DNA of 16,940 bases from an uncultured Lachnobacterium sp. (GCA_900552085.1 URYB01000018.1:1-16940), one strand, 5' to 3'. Shown: positions 1 to 8,662, counted from the stretch's first letter. The notes: generated by a model from the letters alone, not told the origin. A program made the numbers and translations.

Positions 1-3000
1 TGCGGTCACTCTTATCTTCGGTTCCATAGACATTTCCTGCCTCATCAAACATTCTGAAGCATGACAGAATCTCTGTTCCTTTCGCACTGATCAGGTTACT
101 GAAACGGTCATAGGAATAAATGATATTTCCTTTGGTCAGCTCATTGGTCACTTTTTCCAGGCGGTAATTTACATCCCATTCATACCTGCGGTGACGATGT
201 ATGGATTCCTTTTGTCCACGTATCATGTGCTGTACCGGCCGTCCGGCTTCATCATATGAGAAGTTCCCGATTACACCGCCTGATACCTTTCTTGCCACTT
301 CCTGACCGGTGACATTATATTCCATCTGGGCACACCATGGCTTTTCTTTATTCAAATATGCAACCATATGTGTAACCTGTCCCATCTTATCCCGTTTCGA
401 AAGGATATTGGCTCCAAAGCTGCTCGAAACAGCCAGACGGTTCCCTGATGAATCATAGTCACTTGCTACCCAGTGATTATCCTGCCACTCTTTTTGTATT
501 CTTCCACTCTTGTCCCGATCCAGTTTTATGGCTGTATACTGATTTTTTACCTCTGTAAGCAGCCCGTTTTTGTTGTAAACATACTCCTCATAACTCTTGT
601 CATGATAATCCGTTCGGATAACTCTGCACAGCTTATCATAAGTGTATTTTGTAAACCTTCCACCCGGACGGTTCGCCTTCTTTACCAGTCCTGAGTAATC
701 AAGCTCATAAGTACGGATCTGCTTATCAAAACCTCTTTCCTTTACAACGTTTCCTTTTTCATCGCGCTCAAAATCGTAGGTCTCACCTTTTTCATTGATG
801 ATGGAAATCAGTTGTGCTTCACTGTTGTACTTATATTGTAATTTTCTCTCACCTTCTGTTCTGGAAATTACATTTCCAAGAATATCATAGGTAAATGCTA
901 CCTCCGTATGCTTATCCTTTGCCCGAATGACATCTTCATAAGAATTATATCCAAGAGTAACTTCATTTCCATCTGCTAATTTTGCATGAACAAGGCGGTT
1001 CAGTCTGTCATAATCATATGTCTCCACAGCTCCTAACGGGCTTCTGTAACTAAGGCAGTTGCCTCTGTAATCGTATTTCCATTCACTCATGCAGCCATTT
1101 GGCAATACAACTTTACGCAGATTATTATGTCCGTCATAGGTAAGCATAATTGCTTCACCGTCTGGATTACATATCTTTTCTACCAGCTTATCCTGATTAT
1201 ATGTAAATACAGACTCGGCACCATTTTCGTCTATTGTTTTCATAAGTGTATCATCTTCATTATACACCCATTCCACACAATCGCCCTCTGGATTTTGTTT
1301 CTTTATCAGACGCCCTTCTTCATCATACTCCAACTGGATTTTGCTGGAATCTGGTCGTATTATCCCTGTTATCAGGGATAATTCATTATATGTATACTTT
1401 GTCTGTCGTCCCTCTTCATCAATTCTGCTGATCAATTGATATTTATCATCATAATTTTCCCTGATTTCTGTCAGATCCGGGTATACGGTTCTGACACATA
1501 ATCGGTTTTCATTATAGTGATACTCACAAGCCTTCTTGTTCTTTCCTGACCTTACTGCATTATACATTTCGTCATCATGATAATCAATCCAAAGGCTTAA
1601 TACACCACCATCTCCCCAGCTTCTGACAGCACGTGCACCATCTTCATACTTATCGTATTCCCAATAGAACGAATTCTTTTCCCGATCCGTCTTCTTAGTC
1701 AGAAGATGATTACGGTAATCCATGCTGGTAGTCTTTCCCAATGCATCCGTAACACCTGACAAATCCTGTTCTTTATTGTAAGAATAGCTTACCAACCGAT
1801 GTCTGTTATTATTCTCATTCAGACAGATATCTGTAATTCTACCTTCTCCATTAGTGCTGACATCCAATTGTCTGCCTGCACTGTCCACTATCTGACACAA
1901 ATAGCCACTATCATCATAATTAAATTCAATACAATGACCGGTCTTATTTTCCACCTTTGTGAGTTTATATGCAATATATCCATTATCTATTGGTGATAAT
2001 GTATAGACCAGCCGTGCTTCAGGATCAAACACCTGATAGCTGTCAGACATGCGCTTTAAATTCAGCTTATTCTTATAATCAAAATACTCTTCTCCTACCA
2101 TTAACTGTGGAAATGCAGCTACCCTGCCATCATTCAGAAATACAATAATCGTACATTCTTCTTTATAGATTTCCAATCCCATCTCATAACTATATCTGGT
2201 GCCATGTCCCAAATGTCCAACAATCATGCTGGAACTACACCAGATACGATTCCATTGTAACGGAATTGGTCCGGGAAGTTCAAAATCAGTCGCATCATAT
2301 ATGACACTTCCATTAATGACATCAACCGGATCTCCGCATAAATTACAAAATGATTTTCTTAACCAATACGGCATATTTTTACCATATTTCGCAATCATTT
2401 TGCGCATTCCTGCTGCACCTGCCGGCATAAGAAATCCTATGCCAAAGGACACCAACCCCTGCTTCCAGTCATATGGTTTTCCGTTAACCAGCCAGTCCAG
2501 TCCTTGTCCCATCGCATCTGTTATAAATGATGTGCCTCCACTGATAAACATTTTTCCAAGCAATTTCGCACCTTCAAATGCTTTCAGGCCAAGAACTGCA
2601 CCTGATACTGCACCTTCTATGGCTCCTTTCAACCCTGCCAGGGCATAATCTTTCCAGTCACTTACCTCCCCCCGCATGATATCCGAGGCGGCTGTAAAGC
2701 CAACTGCTATTGCACCACTAATTGCTGCACCCATTGCAACTGACCCAACAGTTGATGCCGTCACTGCACCCAAAGCAACTAATGCTGCACCTCCAGTCGC
2801 TACAACTGCTACAACTGCTGCAACTGCAGCCAAACCAATCAGCGCATTTTTGGCAAGCTTTCCCCAGTCAAATTTCTTCTCTTCATATGCGATTTCTTTA
2901 TTTAATCTTTCTGTGAAAACCTCCTTTTTTCTTCCGTCATATACAATGTTGTTTCCGGCCTTAATATGAGTATCACCATCGGCTCCTCCAATTAAATAAA

Positions 3001-4363
3001 GGGAAGATTTTTCATTAGCTCCTGCAACAATGTTTCCCGTAGTAGAATATATTTTTATTAACTCCTTTGCCTCCATAAGAAGCTTCTGTCTGGTAAATAC
3101 ATTCATATCCTTGTCACTTTGTATCGTAACACCCTTATTATTATCCAGAGACATAAACAACTTTTCATGCGCAGTAAAGTCAATATCTGTAGAACCTAAC
3201 TTAAACTCTTTTCCTTCTGGCGTCCCCATATATTTCATATCAGGATTTGAAGTTTTAGCACAGCTTCCACCATTTCTTCTAACCGCATTCATAGCAATAC
3301 ATTTTGCTTCATCAGCACCTGGAAAATACAAAGAGACAGATGTTCCAACCTCCGGCATGCAATAAAAAAGATTATTAGCTTGGGATGCATACGGAAACCA
3401 ACAAGCTGCATCTGTATCTTGTTCATTATCTATCTCCAGCTTAAGTTTAATCCGCTGATTTTCACTTTTTAATACATTACCAATTAATGAAACTCCTTTT
3501 ATAAGTTCATTATTTATCTTCCCTGTAAGTAGTGCCTCTTCCCTGCTCAAAACATAAGTATTAGACAGAACACTTTTATTAAGAGATAAATGACACGCTT
3601 CTATGATCAATTTCTGTTTTGCATATTCAACGACCGAACCAATCTCCAGCAAAACAGGGGTATTCACATGATATTTTATAAACTGTTCTTTGGAAACAAA
3701 GAATCCCCCTTGCAAAGCCTGTTGATATGCTGCATCATCTCTTTGGATTACTTTCTGTTCAACTACCTCCATCTGCTCCGTCTTTCGCGGTAACCCGAAG
3801 CAAAATCGTGGACTGTCTCCTTTTACATCCGGTACGAGAGAAGTATTAAAATGCGTCGCCAATCGTTTGCAAAATTCCCAATCTGTCTCCCTGTATTGCA
3901 AAATAAACTGTCCTATATTTCGATCTTCTACATTGGTATCATAAAGAAACATACCTTTCGCATAGTCACTTACTATTTTGCTTAACACTTCTGTATATGT
4001 AGCATTCTTATTCTGAAAAGAACGACTCTTTTTTTCGTAATCAAGTAAACTGCTCCATGACAAACCTTTGATCGATGCATAATATATTCCGTCTTTAAAA
4101 CATACATCTGCCTCACTGATGACACCGGAAAACAATATCGTCTCACCCGAATTGTTCTTTACATAAACAATGACCGGTTCCTGACTTCCTATTTGTTCAA
4201 TCGCATCTTTTCCATTTTCATCTAATATGCCTTTCACGAACAGCTGTCCATGCTCGTTTATTTTTCTTACAATTTCAAGTTCCTGTATTATCTGTATCGG
4301 CAAAATGCACTTTACAAAAACCTGTCCCTGATGTATTACACTTGCTGTCTTCTTCTCGCTCAT
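1..4363 (-). CDS. VgrG-like spike fused to DUF6531/RHS-repeat polymorphic toxin (3' end off window)
   Basis: Partial gene of 1454 visible codons, open to the window edge. Start ATG at 4361-4363, with GGAAAG about 5 nt upstream. Residues about 1-365 resemble VgrG/gpD spike proteins: there is a KINEH motif, a QYRETDWEFCKRLATHF motif typical of the VgrG base, and an OB-like stretch ending near FYCMPEVGTSV. A beta-rich segment follows to about 490. Residues about 499-556 are Ala/Val/Gly-rich and hydrophobic, enough for two or more membrane helices. At about residue 676 a DUF6531 start appears (CGDPVDVINGS, then LPGPIPLQWNRIW). From about 790 to the edge there are many RHS/YD repeats (YDEEGRLIKK, YDILGNVISR, YDEAGRPVQ). 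Known Rhs proteins form a shell that encloses a variable C-terminal toxin; here that toxin lies beyond the left edge and cannot be named. It is last in the visible operon, 27 nt after the DUF4280 gene. Family assignment is sure; the delivery role is inferred. Confidence 0.93.
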   Translation of the reverse strand, partial: MSEKKTASVIHQGQVFVKCILPIQIIQELEIVRKINEHGQLFVKGILDENGKDAIEQIGSQEPVIVYVKNNSGETILFSGVISEADVCFKDGIYYASIKGLSWSSLLDYEKKSRSFQNKNATYTEVLSKIVSDYAKGMFLYDTNVEDRNIGQFILQYRETDWEFCKRLATHFNTSLVPDVKGDSPRFCFGLPRKTEQMEVVEQKVIQRDDAAYQQALQGGFFVSKEQFIKYHVNTPVLLEIGSVVEYAKQKLIIEACHLSLNKSVLSNTYVLSREEALLTGKINNELIKGVSLIGNVLKSENQRIKLKLEIDNEQDTDAACWFPYASQANNLFYCMPEVGTSVSLYFPGADEAKCIAMNAVRRNGGSCAKTSNPDMKYMGTPEGKEFKLGSTDIDFTAHEKLFMSLDNNKGVTIQSDKDMNVFTRQKLLMEAKELIKIYSTTGNIVAGANEKSSLYLIGGADGDTHIKAGNNIVYDGRKKEVFTERLNKEIAYEEKKFDWGKLAKNALIGLAAVAAVVAVVATGGAALVALGAVTASTVGSVAMGAAISGAIAVGFTAASDIMRGEVSDWKDYALAGLKGAIEGAVSGAVLGLKAFEGAKLLGKMFISGGTSFITDAMGQGLDWLVNGKPYDWKQGLVSFGIGFLMPAGAAGMRKMIAKYGKNMPYWLRKSFCNLCGDPVDVINGSVIYDATDFELPGPIPLQWNRIWCSSSMIVGHLGHGTRYSYEMGLEIYKEECTIIVFLNDGRVAAFPQLMVGEEYFDYKNKLNLKRMSDSYQVFDPEARLVYTLSPIDNGYIAYKLTKVENKTGHCIEFNYDDSGYLCQIVDSAGRQLDVSTNGEGRITDICLNENNNRHRLVSYSYNKEQDLSGVTDALGKTTSMDYRNHLLTKKTDREKNSFYWEYDKYEDGARAVRSWGDGGVLSLWIDYHDDEMYNAVRSGKNKKACEYHYNENRLCVRTVYPDLTEIRENYDDKYQLISRIDEEGRQTKYTYNELSLITGIIRPDSSKIQLEYDEEGRLIKKQNPEGDCVEWVYNEDDTLMKTIDENGAESVFTYNQDKLVEKICNPDGEAIMLTYDGHNNLRKVVLPNGCMSEWKYDYRGNCLSYRSPLGAVETYDYDRLNRLVHAKLADGNEVTLGYNSYEDVIRAKDKHTEVAFTYDILGNVISRTEGERKLQYKYNSEAQLISIINEKGETYDFERDEKGNVVKERGFDKQIRTYELDYSGLVKKANRPGGRFTKYTYDKLCRVIRTDYHDKSYEEYVYNKNGLLTEVKNQYTAIKLDRDKSGRIQKEWQDNHWVASDYDSSGNRLAVSSSFGANILSKRDKMGQVTHMVAYLNKEKPWCAQMEYNVTGQEVARKVSGGVIGNFSYDEAGRPVQHMIRGQKESIHRHRRYEWDVNYRLEKVTNELTKGNIIYSYDRFSNLISAKGTEILSCFRMFDEAGNVYGTEDKSDR

Positions 4364-4390
4364 TTTTCTTTCCACTATTTTCTTAATTTG

Positions 4391-4873
4391 TTAATACACT
4401 TCCTGTCCCGAATCCATAAATCCTATTGTTCCTCCATAACAACAGGTTATACAGCAATCTGCCTTTAATGCTGGTTTTCCATCGACAAGTGTATCCTCCT
4501 GTGCCCCCTGCCATTTCGTGGTAATTTTAGGTTCACACAATTTTCCTTCTATTGGCAGTTCTACTTCCATTGGATTTCCATCTTCATCGGTAAATGGAAC
4601 CAGTCCTTCCGCATCATTAATTTTTATGTCTATACCATCTTTATCAGAAGAAAAACAAGCTCCAAAAGGAGGTATGTTCTGATCAATTCCCACTTTACAA
4701 TCCTCATTATTCAGCATTGCCTTGTCCCTTATATAAGAACCATGTGATACCGGCATGTCCAGCTTCCTTGTATGGGAACCGCATGTACAATAGATGGTTG
4801 CTCCACGTACAACATAAGGATATTGTGTCTCTTCTTCCTGTGGTGCCTCTGATTCATTTCTTGTCTCCGCCAT
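4391..4873 (-). CDS. DUF4280 PAAR-like spike-tip protein
   Basis: 160 residues. It matches the DUF4280 layout, a PAAR-like fold expected to cap a VgrG-type spike. After a charged 18-residue leader comes YVVRGATIYCTCGSHTRKL, then an FGAC motif, a LCEPKITTKWQ block, and a Cys-rich end (DCCITCCYGGTIGFMDSGQ). The repeated Cys residues could bind a metal ion, as in PAAR tips; this is inference. I chose the ATG at 4871-4873 because AGAAAGGA lies about 9 nt upstream and the codon falls just after the stop of the upstream gene. A longer reading from TTG at 4892-4894 has no good ribosome site and would overlap the previous gene. It lies between the Imm11-like gene and the VgrG-Rhs gene, so it probably caps one or both spikes of this operon. 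Confidence 0.9.
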   Translation of the reverse strand: MAETRNESEAPQEEETQYPYVVRGATIYCTCGSHTRKLDMPVSHGSYIRDKAMLNNEDCKVGIDQNIPPFGACFSSDKDGIDIKINDAEGLVPFTDEDGNPMEVELPIEGKLCEPKITTKWQGAQEDTLVDGKPALKADCCITCCYGGTIGFMDSGQEVY

Positions 4874-4874
4874 C

Positions 4875-5408
4875 TCATCTATTCCTTTCTGCAATTTTTA
4901 TCGGTTCGAACCAAATTCCACCCGCGTCTCTGCGCAATATACTTTCTGCAACATCAAGTCTTACCGCAATTTGATTCTTTAACTCCTTTATCCTAAATAT
5001 TCTGTTCATTTGTACACAGTCTGCATCCAGTACAAACTCAATGATATTTCCAGCCTTGTCATATATGGATTCCAGTGGATCTGCACATTCAATCACTGGT
5101 GGAACTATAAGATGATATGGCTTTTGCACACCTGTTTTCTTTTCTGTTAACATCACCCGGTAAAAAATAGTATCCGGTTGATATTTTTTTAAAATACTCT
5201 GGAATTTATCTGCGATTAACGGAATCGGTTTTTCTATATAATCCGGATATTCTATTTCTAACCCATTATATCCTTCTACACAGATCACCGGGACTGCTCG
5301 ATTATCCCTTATTATTTTTTTATCTTCTATATTTTTCATTTCCTTTGGGATCTGAAATTGTGGCAATCTCCGCAGATGTTTATCCGTCTGCATCATAAAA
5401 TAATCCAT
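4875..5408 (-). CDS. Imm11-like (DUF1629-type) protein
   Basis: 177 residues, soluble, with no signal peptide. The pattern fits the Imm11 family: an MDYFMMQTDKH opening, a central LIADKFQSILKKYQPDTIFYRV block, a YHLIVPP strand, and a closing DVAESILRRDAGGIWFEPI block. Imm11 members are predicted immunity proteins of polymorphic toxin systems, and they are also found as accessory genes beside VgrG/PAAR-type genes. The ATG at 5406-5408 has AGG 6 nt upstream, placed over the stop codon of the pentapeptide gene (3-nt gap), so translation is probably coupled. It sits upstream of the tip and Rhs genes, not directly after the toxin end where a cognate immunity gene is usual. A structural or adaptor role is therefore as plausible as immunity. 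The family call is by recalled motif pattern, not by search. Confidence 0.72.
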   Translation of the reverse strand: MDYFMMQTDKHLRRLPQFQIPKEMKNIEDKKIIRDNRAVPVICVEGYNGLEIEYPDYIEKPIPLIADKFQSILKKYQPDTIFYRVMLTEKKTGVQKPYHLIVPPVIECADPLESIYDKAGNIIEFVLDADCVQMNRIFRIKELKNQIAVRLDVAESILRRDAGGIWFEPIKIAERNR

Positions 5409-5411
5409 ATG

Positions 5412-6392
5412 TTACCTGCTTTCCGGAAATATACAATTTTCACATTTCGCATTTTCAAAATTCATATCCTCAGCTAATAAAGCTTTGGAGAAATCAACAT
5501 TGATCAGTTTTGCATTTTTGAAAATTATACTCTTTAATTTTGCTCCACTAAAATCTACATTTTGCAATAATGCACCAGAAAAATCTGTGCCAAAAATCTT
5601 CGCTTTGTCCATTCTGACATCCTTTAAAATTGCACTTTTGAAATTACATATAATAAATCTGCATTTTGTCATGTCGCTGTTTGATAAATTGCTATTGTCA
5701 AATGACGAATACTGAAATTCCAAATCCCGATAATCGCCTTTTGATAAGTCTAATTTCTCAAATATTTCATAACAGAATATTTTTTGTTTTCCTGACTGTA
5801 ACTGTCTCCTCACAACTGCACTATCTTTTTTCGTATAATCTTCTTTATATAAAATATCAAACTTATCCATATAACCGCCAATACAGACAACAAAACATTC
5901 TGCCTTTGCGACTGACTTATATTCTTCTGTTTCTATTAATTTTCGCATTCCCTGACGTATTATCTCCGCTACATAAAAAAGATAAATATTACTTTCCAAA
6001 AACACTTTTCTATATACATCAGAAAAATCGTTCGAATCTGTTGATTGCTTCCACAATTCTTCTACAACATTACTGTACTTTTCTAAATATGTGTATATCT
6101 CATTTACAGGATAACTATAACTGCATTCTATCGGATCCATGTACCAGTTTTCATCAAAAGCATCTATACGGATTTCATGTTTCTTTAACAGAATATTTGT
6201 TCTTAAAACAGAAAAATGTATGTATGCAATTTTTCCTTTTTTCCCTGCCTGCTGCATCATACGGATTTTGTTGCAATACTTTTTAAAACATTCTGCAAAT
6301 TTTTCTATCAATTCTTCATAATGATTCTTTATATAGCTGTCTAACTGTTCGACTAACGATTTTCTCTCTTGTTCCAAATTAACATTTTGCAC
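5412..6392 (-). CDS. pentapeptide-repeat protein with unknown N-terminal domain
   Basis: 326 residues. The first ~210 residues are a charged, mostly helical region that I do not recognise. From about residue 214 to the end there are pentapeptide repeats of the A(D/N)Lxx type (SNLSNSDMTKC, SGALLQNVDFSGAKLKS, KNAKLINVDFSKALL), which fold as a right-handed four-sided beta-helix. The start is GTG at 6390-6392: AGGTGA lies about 5 nt upstream, and no in-frame ATG near it has a better site. It follows the stand-alone VgrG gene by 13 nt and precedes the Imm11-like gene by 3 nt. Pentapeptide domains occur in some type VI secretion adaptors and effectors, so a loading or adaptor function is a reasonable guess, but nothing catalytic is visible. 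Confidence 0.85.
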   Translation of the reverse strand: MQNVNLEQERKSLVEQLDSYIKNHYEELIEKFAECFKKYCNKIRMMQQAGKKGKIAYIHFSVLRTNILLKKHEIRIDAFDENWYMDPIECSYSYPVNEIYTYLEKYSNVVEELWKQSTDSNDFSDVYRKVFLESNIYLFYVAEIIRQGMRKLIETEEYKSVAKAECFVVCIGGYMDKFDILYKEDYTKKDSAVVRRQLQSGKQKIFCYEIFEKLDLSKGDYRDLEFQYSSFDNSNLSNSDMTKCRFIICNFKSAILKDVRMDKAKIFGTDFSGALLQNVDFSGAKLKSIIFKNAKLINVDFSKALLAEDMNFENAKCENCIFPESR

Positions 6393-6405
6393 TATTTCAC
6401 CTATT

Positions 6406-7887
6406 CTAATTTGCCTTTACTTCTTGTCCTATTACTTCTACATTGTCATTAATCTTAACAGCAGCTATGTCTTTACAATTTAAATCTACACCAGAAAGCC
6501 CAACAATACTCACATCCTGCTCAGCACCAATAATAATGTTTTTATCCGATTTAAACTCTATATTCTGATCACTGACCACAGATACACCATCTTCATCGGT
6601 TAATGTTATAGTGGTGCCATTTGAAATGATATAGATTCCATCAGGCGTTAATCTGATTTCCTTGCCACTTGGATTTCGTAAAGATTTCACAGACGGATCA
6701 TCTCTTTTTCCGCTGTATCCTCCATTGTTTCCTCCGCCAGGACTTCCTACTTCACTTAAATTATCTGCACTGCCTGACAAATTATCATCTACTTCATCAT
6801 GAACAGAACTAATTGCATAACTATGTTCCTCGATTCCATCCGGAAAATAAATACGCACAGAATCTCCCTTTTCAGGCATACAATACCAACCACTTCCGTC
6901 TTTCGATGAGTAAATTGTTGAATATGGAAAATAACATTTCTTTTCCTGAACATGACCAGACTCTTCATCTATCTGTAAAGATACCTTTACCCTGTCATTT
7001 TTTATCTCACATATCTTTGCATCCAGTGATACTCCAACAATGTTATTATGCATTTGGAAAAGCTGGCTCATGCCTTTTTGCGTTGATAATATCAGGTTAA
7101 ACTGTAAAATGCCTTTGCACATTTTTGCATTTATTTGATATACATATAATTCTTTTCCATGAAAAGCAATTGTATCTCCTATATTAACAGGTACCTCTGA
7201 CTCCACTTCATAATAAGCAACATCCTGTTCTATGATTCCATCTATCCCATTTTGGGATAGCATTAAATACTTTCCCAGGTCTTTTTTTATACTGTAATTA
7301 AACGAATTTATTGTATGTGTTGCATTATTAGGTATTCCAAAATAACATTTTATTTTATCAATATGAACATCATTTACCAAACCAGTATGAAAATGCGATG
7401 CCAGTCTTTTTAAAAATTCCCAATCCGTTTCCTGATACTGTACAATAAATTTTCCCAACTCTTTTTTCCGGGAAGCCACATCACTTATCATGGCTTTCGA
7501 ATAAGTCTCCATAATTTCATTCTCTAATGATACATAAGTTTTTTGTTTATTTTGAAATGAACGGTTCTTCTTTTCCACATCCAACAGATAACTATAGGAA
7601 ACCGCATACAATTTCATATAATAAGATCCTTGGACAACCTCCAATTCAATATCTTTCACCATTCCATAAAATAGCACATCATTTTTTCCACTGTTTCTTA
7701 GTTTTAGACCAACTTTGCTTCCTTGTGTACATTCTTTTATATAATTGTCTTTTACATCATCTGAAAGTAATGCCCTGATATATAATGTACTATGCTCATT
7801 TATCTTATGCTGTATTTGAATATCAAGTATTTTTTCAACTTTATATGGTTCAATTGTTAAATGTTCAAATGTAATAATTTGTTCCAT
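6406..7887 (-). CDS. stand-alone VgrG-like contractile-injection spike protein
   Basis: 493 residues. Residues about 1-275 are gpD/VgrG-base-like: KINEHSTLYIRALL, then a LLDVEKKNRSFQNK block and QYQETDWEFLKRLASHFHTGLV. Residues about 280-365 look like the gp5 OB domain, ending in GWYCMPEKGDSVRIYFPDG. A Gly/Ser/Asn-rich linker covers about 366-396. The C-terminal ~95 residues have the regular short strands of a spike beta-helix (IYIISNGTTITLTDEDG and similar). It is clearly a paralogue of the N-terminal part of the VgrG-Rhs protein encoded downstream: both share KINEH, EKK-RSFQNK and ETDWEF-KRLA-HF. Start ATG at 7885-7887 with AGGGAGA about 6 nt upstream, 11 nt after the DcrB-like gene. The likely role is a trimeric spike carrying the DUF4280 tip. 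Confidence 0.9.
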   Translation of the reverse strand: MEQIITFEHLTIEPYKVEKILDIQIQHKINEHSTLYIRALLSDDVKDNYIKECTQGSKVGLKLRNSGKNDVLFYGMVKDIELEVVQGSYYMKLYAVSYSYLLDVEKKNRSFQNKQKTYVSLENEIMETYSKAMISDVASRKKELGKFIVQYQETDWEFLKRLASHFHTGLVNDVHIDKIKCYFGIPNNATHTINSFNYSIKKDLGKYLMLSQNGIDGIIEQDVAYYEVESEVPVNIGDTIAFHGKELYVYQINAKMCKGILQFNLILSTQKGMSQLFQMHNNIVGVSLDAKICEIKNDRVKVSLQIDEESGHVQEKKCYFPYSTIYSSKDGSGWYCMPEKGDSVRIYFPDGIEEHSYAISSVHDEVDDNLSGSADNLSEVGSPGGGNNGGYSGKRDDPSVKSLRNPSGKEIRLTPDGIYIISNGTTITLTDEDGVSVVSDQNIEFKSDKNIIIGAEQDVSIVGLSGVDLNCKDIAAVKINDNVEVIGQEVKAN

Positions 7888-7898
7888 GTAGTTTCTCC

Positions 7899-8543
7899 CT
7901 ATTCCTCAATGAGTCTGATTGACTGCATCATTTCAACTGCAACCGGTCTCCAATATTTCATATCTTTTGTCAGGCAATTAAAGCTTCCCATCAATGGTTT
8001 TCCATTCACATTCAAATAAAACATTAAATTATATAGTTTTCCACCTATAGCATTATTAGAAAACTCAACATATGCAATATGTAGCTTTTCTATATCCACC
8101 TCACCAATCTCTCTTTCTTTAATTCCAGGATTTGCATACTTCATTAATCCAAAAATCTGATTGCGAAACGTATCTATGGTTGTATCATCTACATTTCCAT
8201 CCATATATTGAAGCAAAAAATTTATTGTACCTGTCTCATCTGTCAATATCGTATCTGGCCGATGCTCTGATGGATATTTTATTCTTACAGTTTCATCAGA
8301 CATAGGAACAAATTTTTCTGGTAACATAATAGAAACTGCATTTTCCGGAAATAAACGTCGTTCAAAATGCAACCATTTTCCAGATATCTTCACTCCGGTA
8401 TAAATACTATATGTATTCCAATTGTCTTTTTCTTTTTTCTTATTCTGTTCCTTGCCCTCATCTATATTGTTTTTATCATTTTTCTGTTGTGATTGATTAA
8501 TCATATCTAAAATCTGTTCATCAAATAATTTATCTTTTTCCAT
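7899..8543 (-). CDS. DcrB/EagR-like (DUF1795-type) protein, candidate effector chaperone
   Basis: 214 residues and first gene of the operon. Residues 1-50 are a short helix followed by a Lys/Asn/Glu-rich, probably disordered linker. Residues about 55-214 have the alternating strand/helix pattern of the DUF1795/DcrB fold: LFPENAVSIMLPEKFVPM at the start, a NFLLQYMD strand, an amphipathic helix, a KLHIAYVEFSN strand pair, and a closing WRPVAVEMMQSIRLIEE helix. In Gram-negative type VI systems, DUF1795 (EagR) proteins are chaperones that shield membrane helices of Rhs effectors. Here the operon's Rhs protein has such a hydrophobic stretch (about residues 499-556), which makes this role attractive. 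Start ATG at 8541-8543 has GGAG about 12 nt upstream, rather far. There is no signal peptide, unlike lipoprotein DcrB, which fits a cytoplasmic chaperone. The fold assignment is by pattern only. Confidence 0.7.
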   Translation of the reverse strand: MEKDKLFDEQILDMINQSQQKNDKNNIDEGKEQNKKKEKDNWNTYSIYTGVKISGKWLHFERRLFPENAVSIMLPEKFVPMSDETVRIKYPSEHRPDTILTDETGTINFLLQYMDGNVDDTTIDTFRNQIFGLMKYANPGIKEREIGEVDIEKLHIAYVEFSNNAIGGKLYNLMFYLNVNGKPLMGSFNCLTKDMKYWRPVAVEMMQSIRLIEE

Positions 8544-8598
8544 TTTTATTCATGTCTCCATTTCATGTAACGACAAATTTCCACGTCTTCTTTTATTC

Positions 8599-8627
8599 AC
8601 TATATTCTTTTTCCTCCCCCTTTTCAA
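8599..8627 (-). promoter_or_regulatory. sigma-A-type promoter of the VgrG/Rhs operon
   Basis: On the minus strand, TTGAAA (8622-8627) and TATAGT (8599-8604) are separated by exactly 17 nt. The predicted transcript starts near 8592, about 49 nt before the DcrB-like ATG. The upstream gene ends in a terminator (8663-8698), so this is probably the operon's own promoter. Confidence 0.65.
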
Positions 8628-8662
8628 TTGTACTTTAGTCCCAATATTTCGCTATTTCCATG

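Noticed and set aside
2199..2969. Plus-strand reading frames of 149 and 97 residues, including a Thr/Ala-rich one
   Set aside because: They are antisense shadows of the VgrG-Rhs gene. The Ala-rich one mirrors the hydrophobic segment. No ribosome site or family pattern.
4874..4894. TTG start extending the DUF4280 protein by seven residues
   Set aside because: It overlaps the upstream gene and lacks a ribosome site, whereas the ATG at 4873 has a good one.
5666..6321. Plus-strand reading frame of 206 residues and an overlapping one
   Set aside because: Antisense to the pentapeptide gene, with no ribosome site and a composition typical of reversed AT-rich coding DNA.
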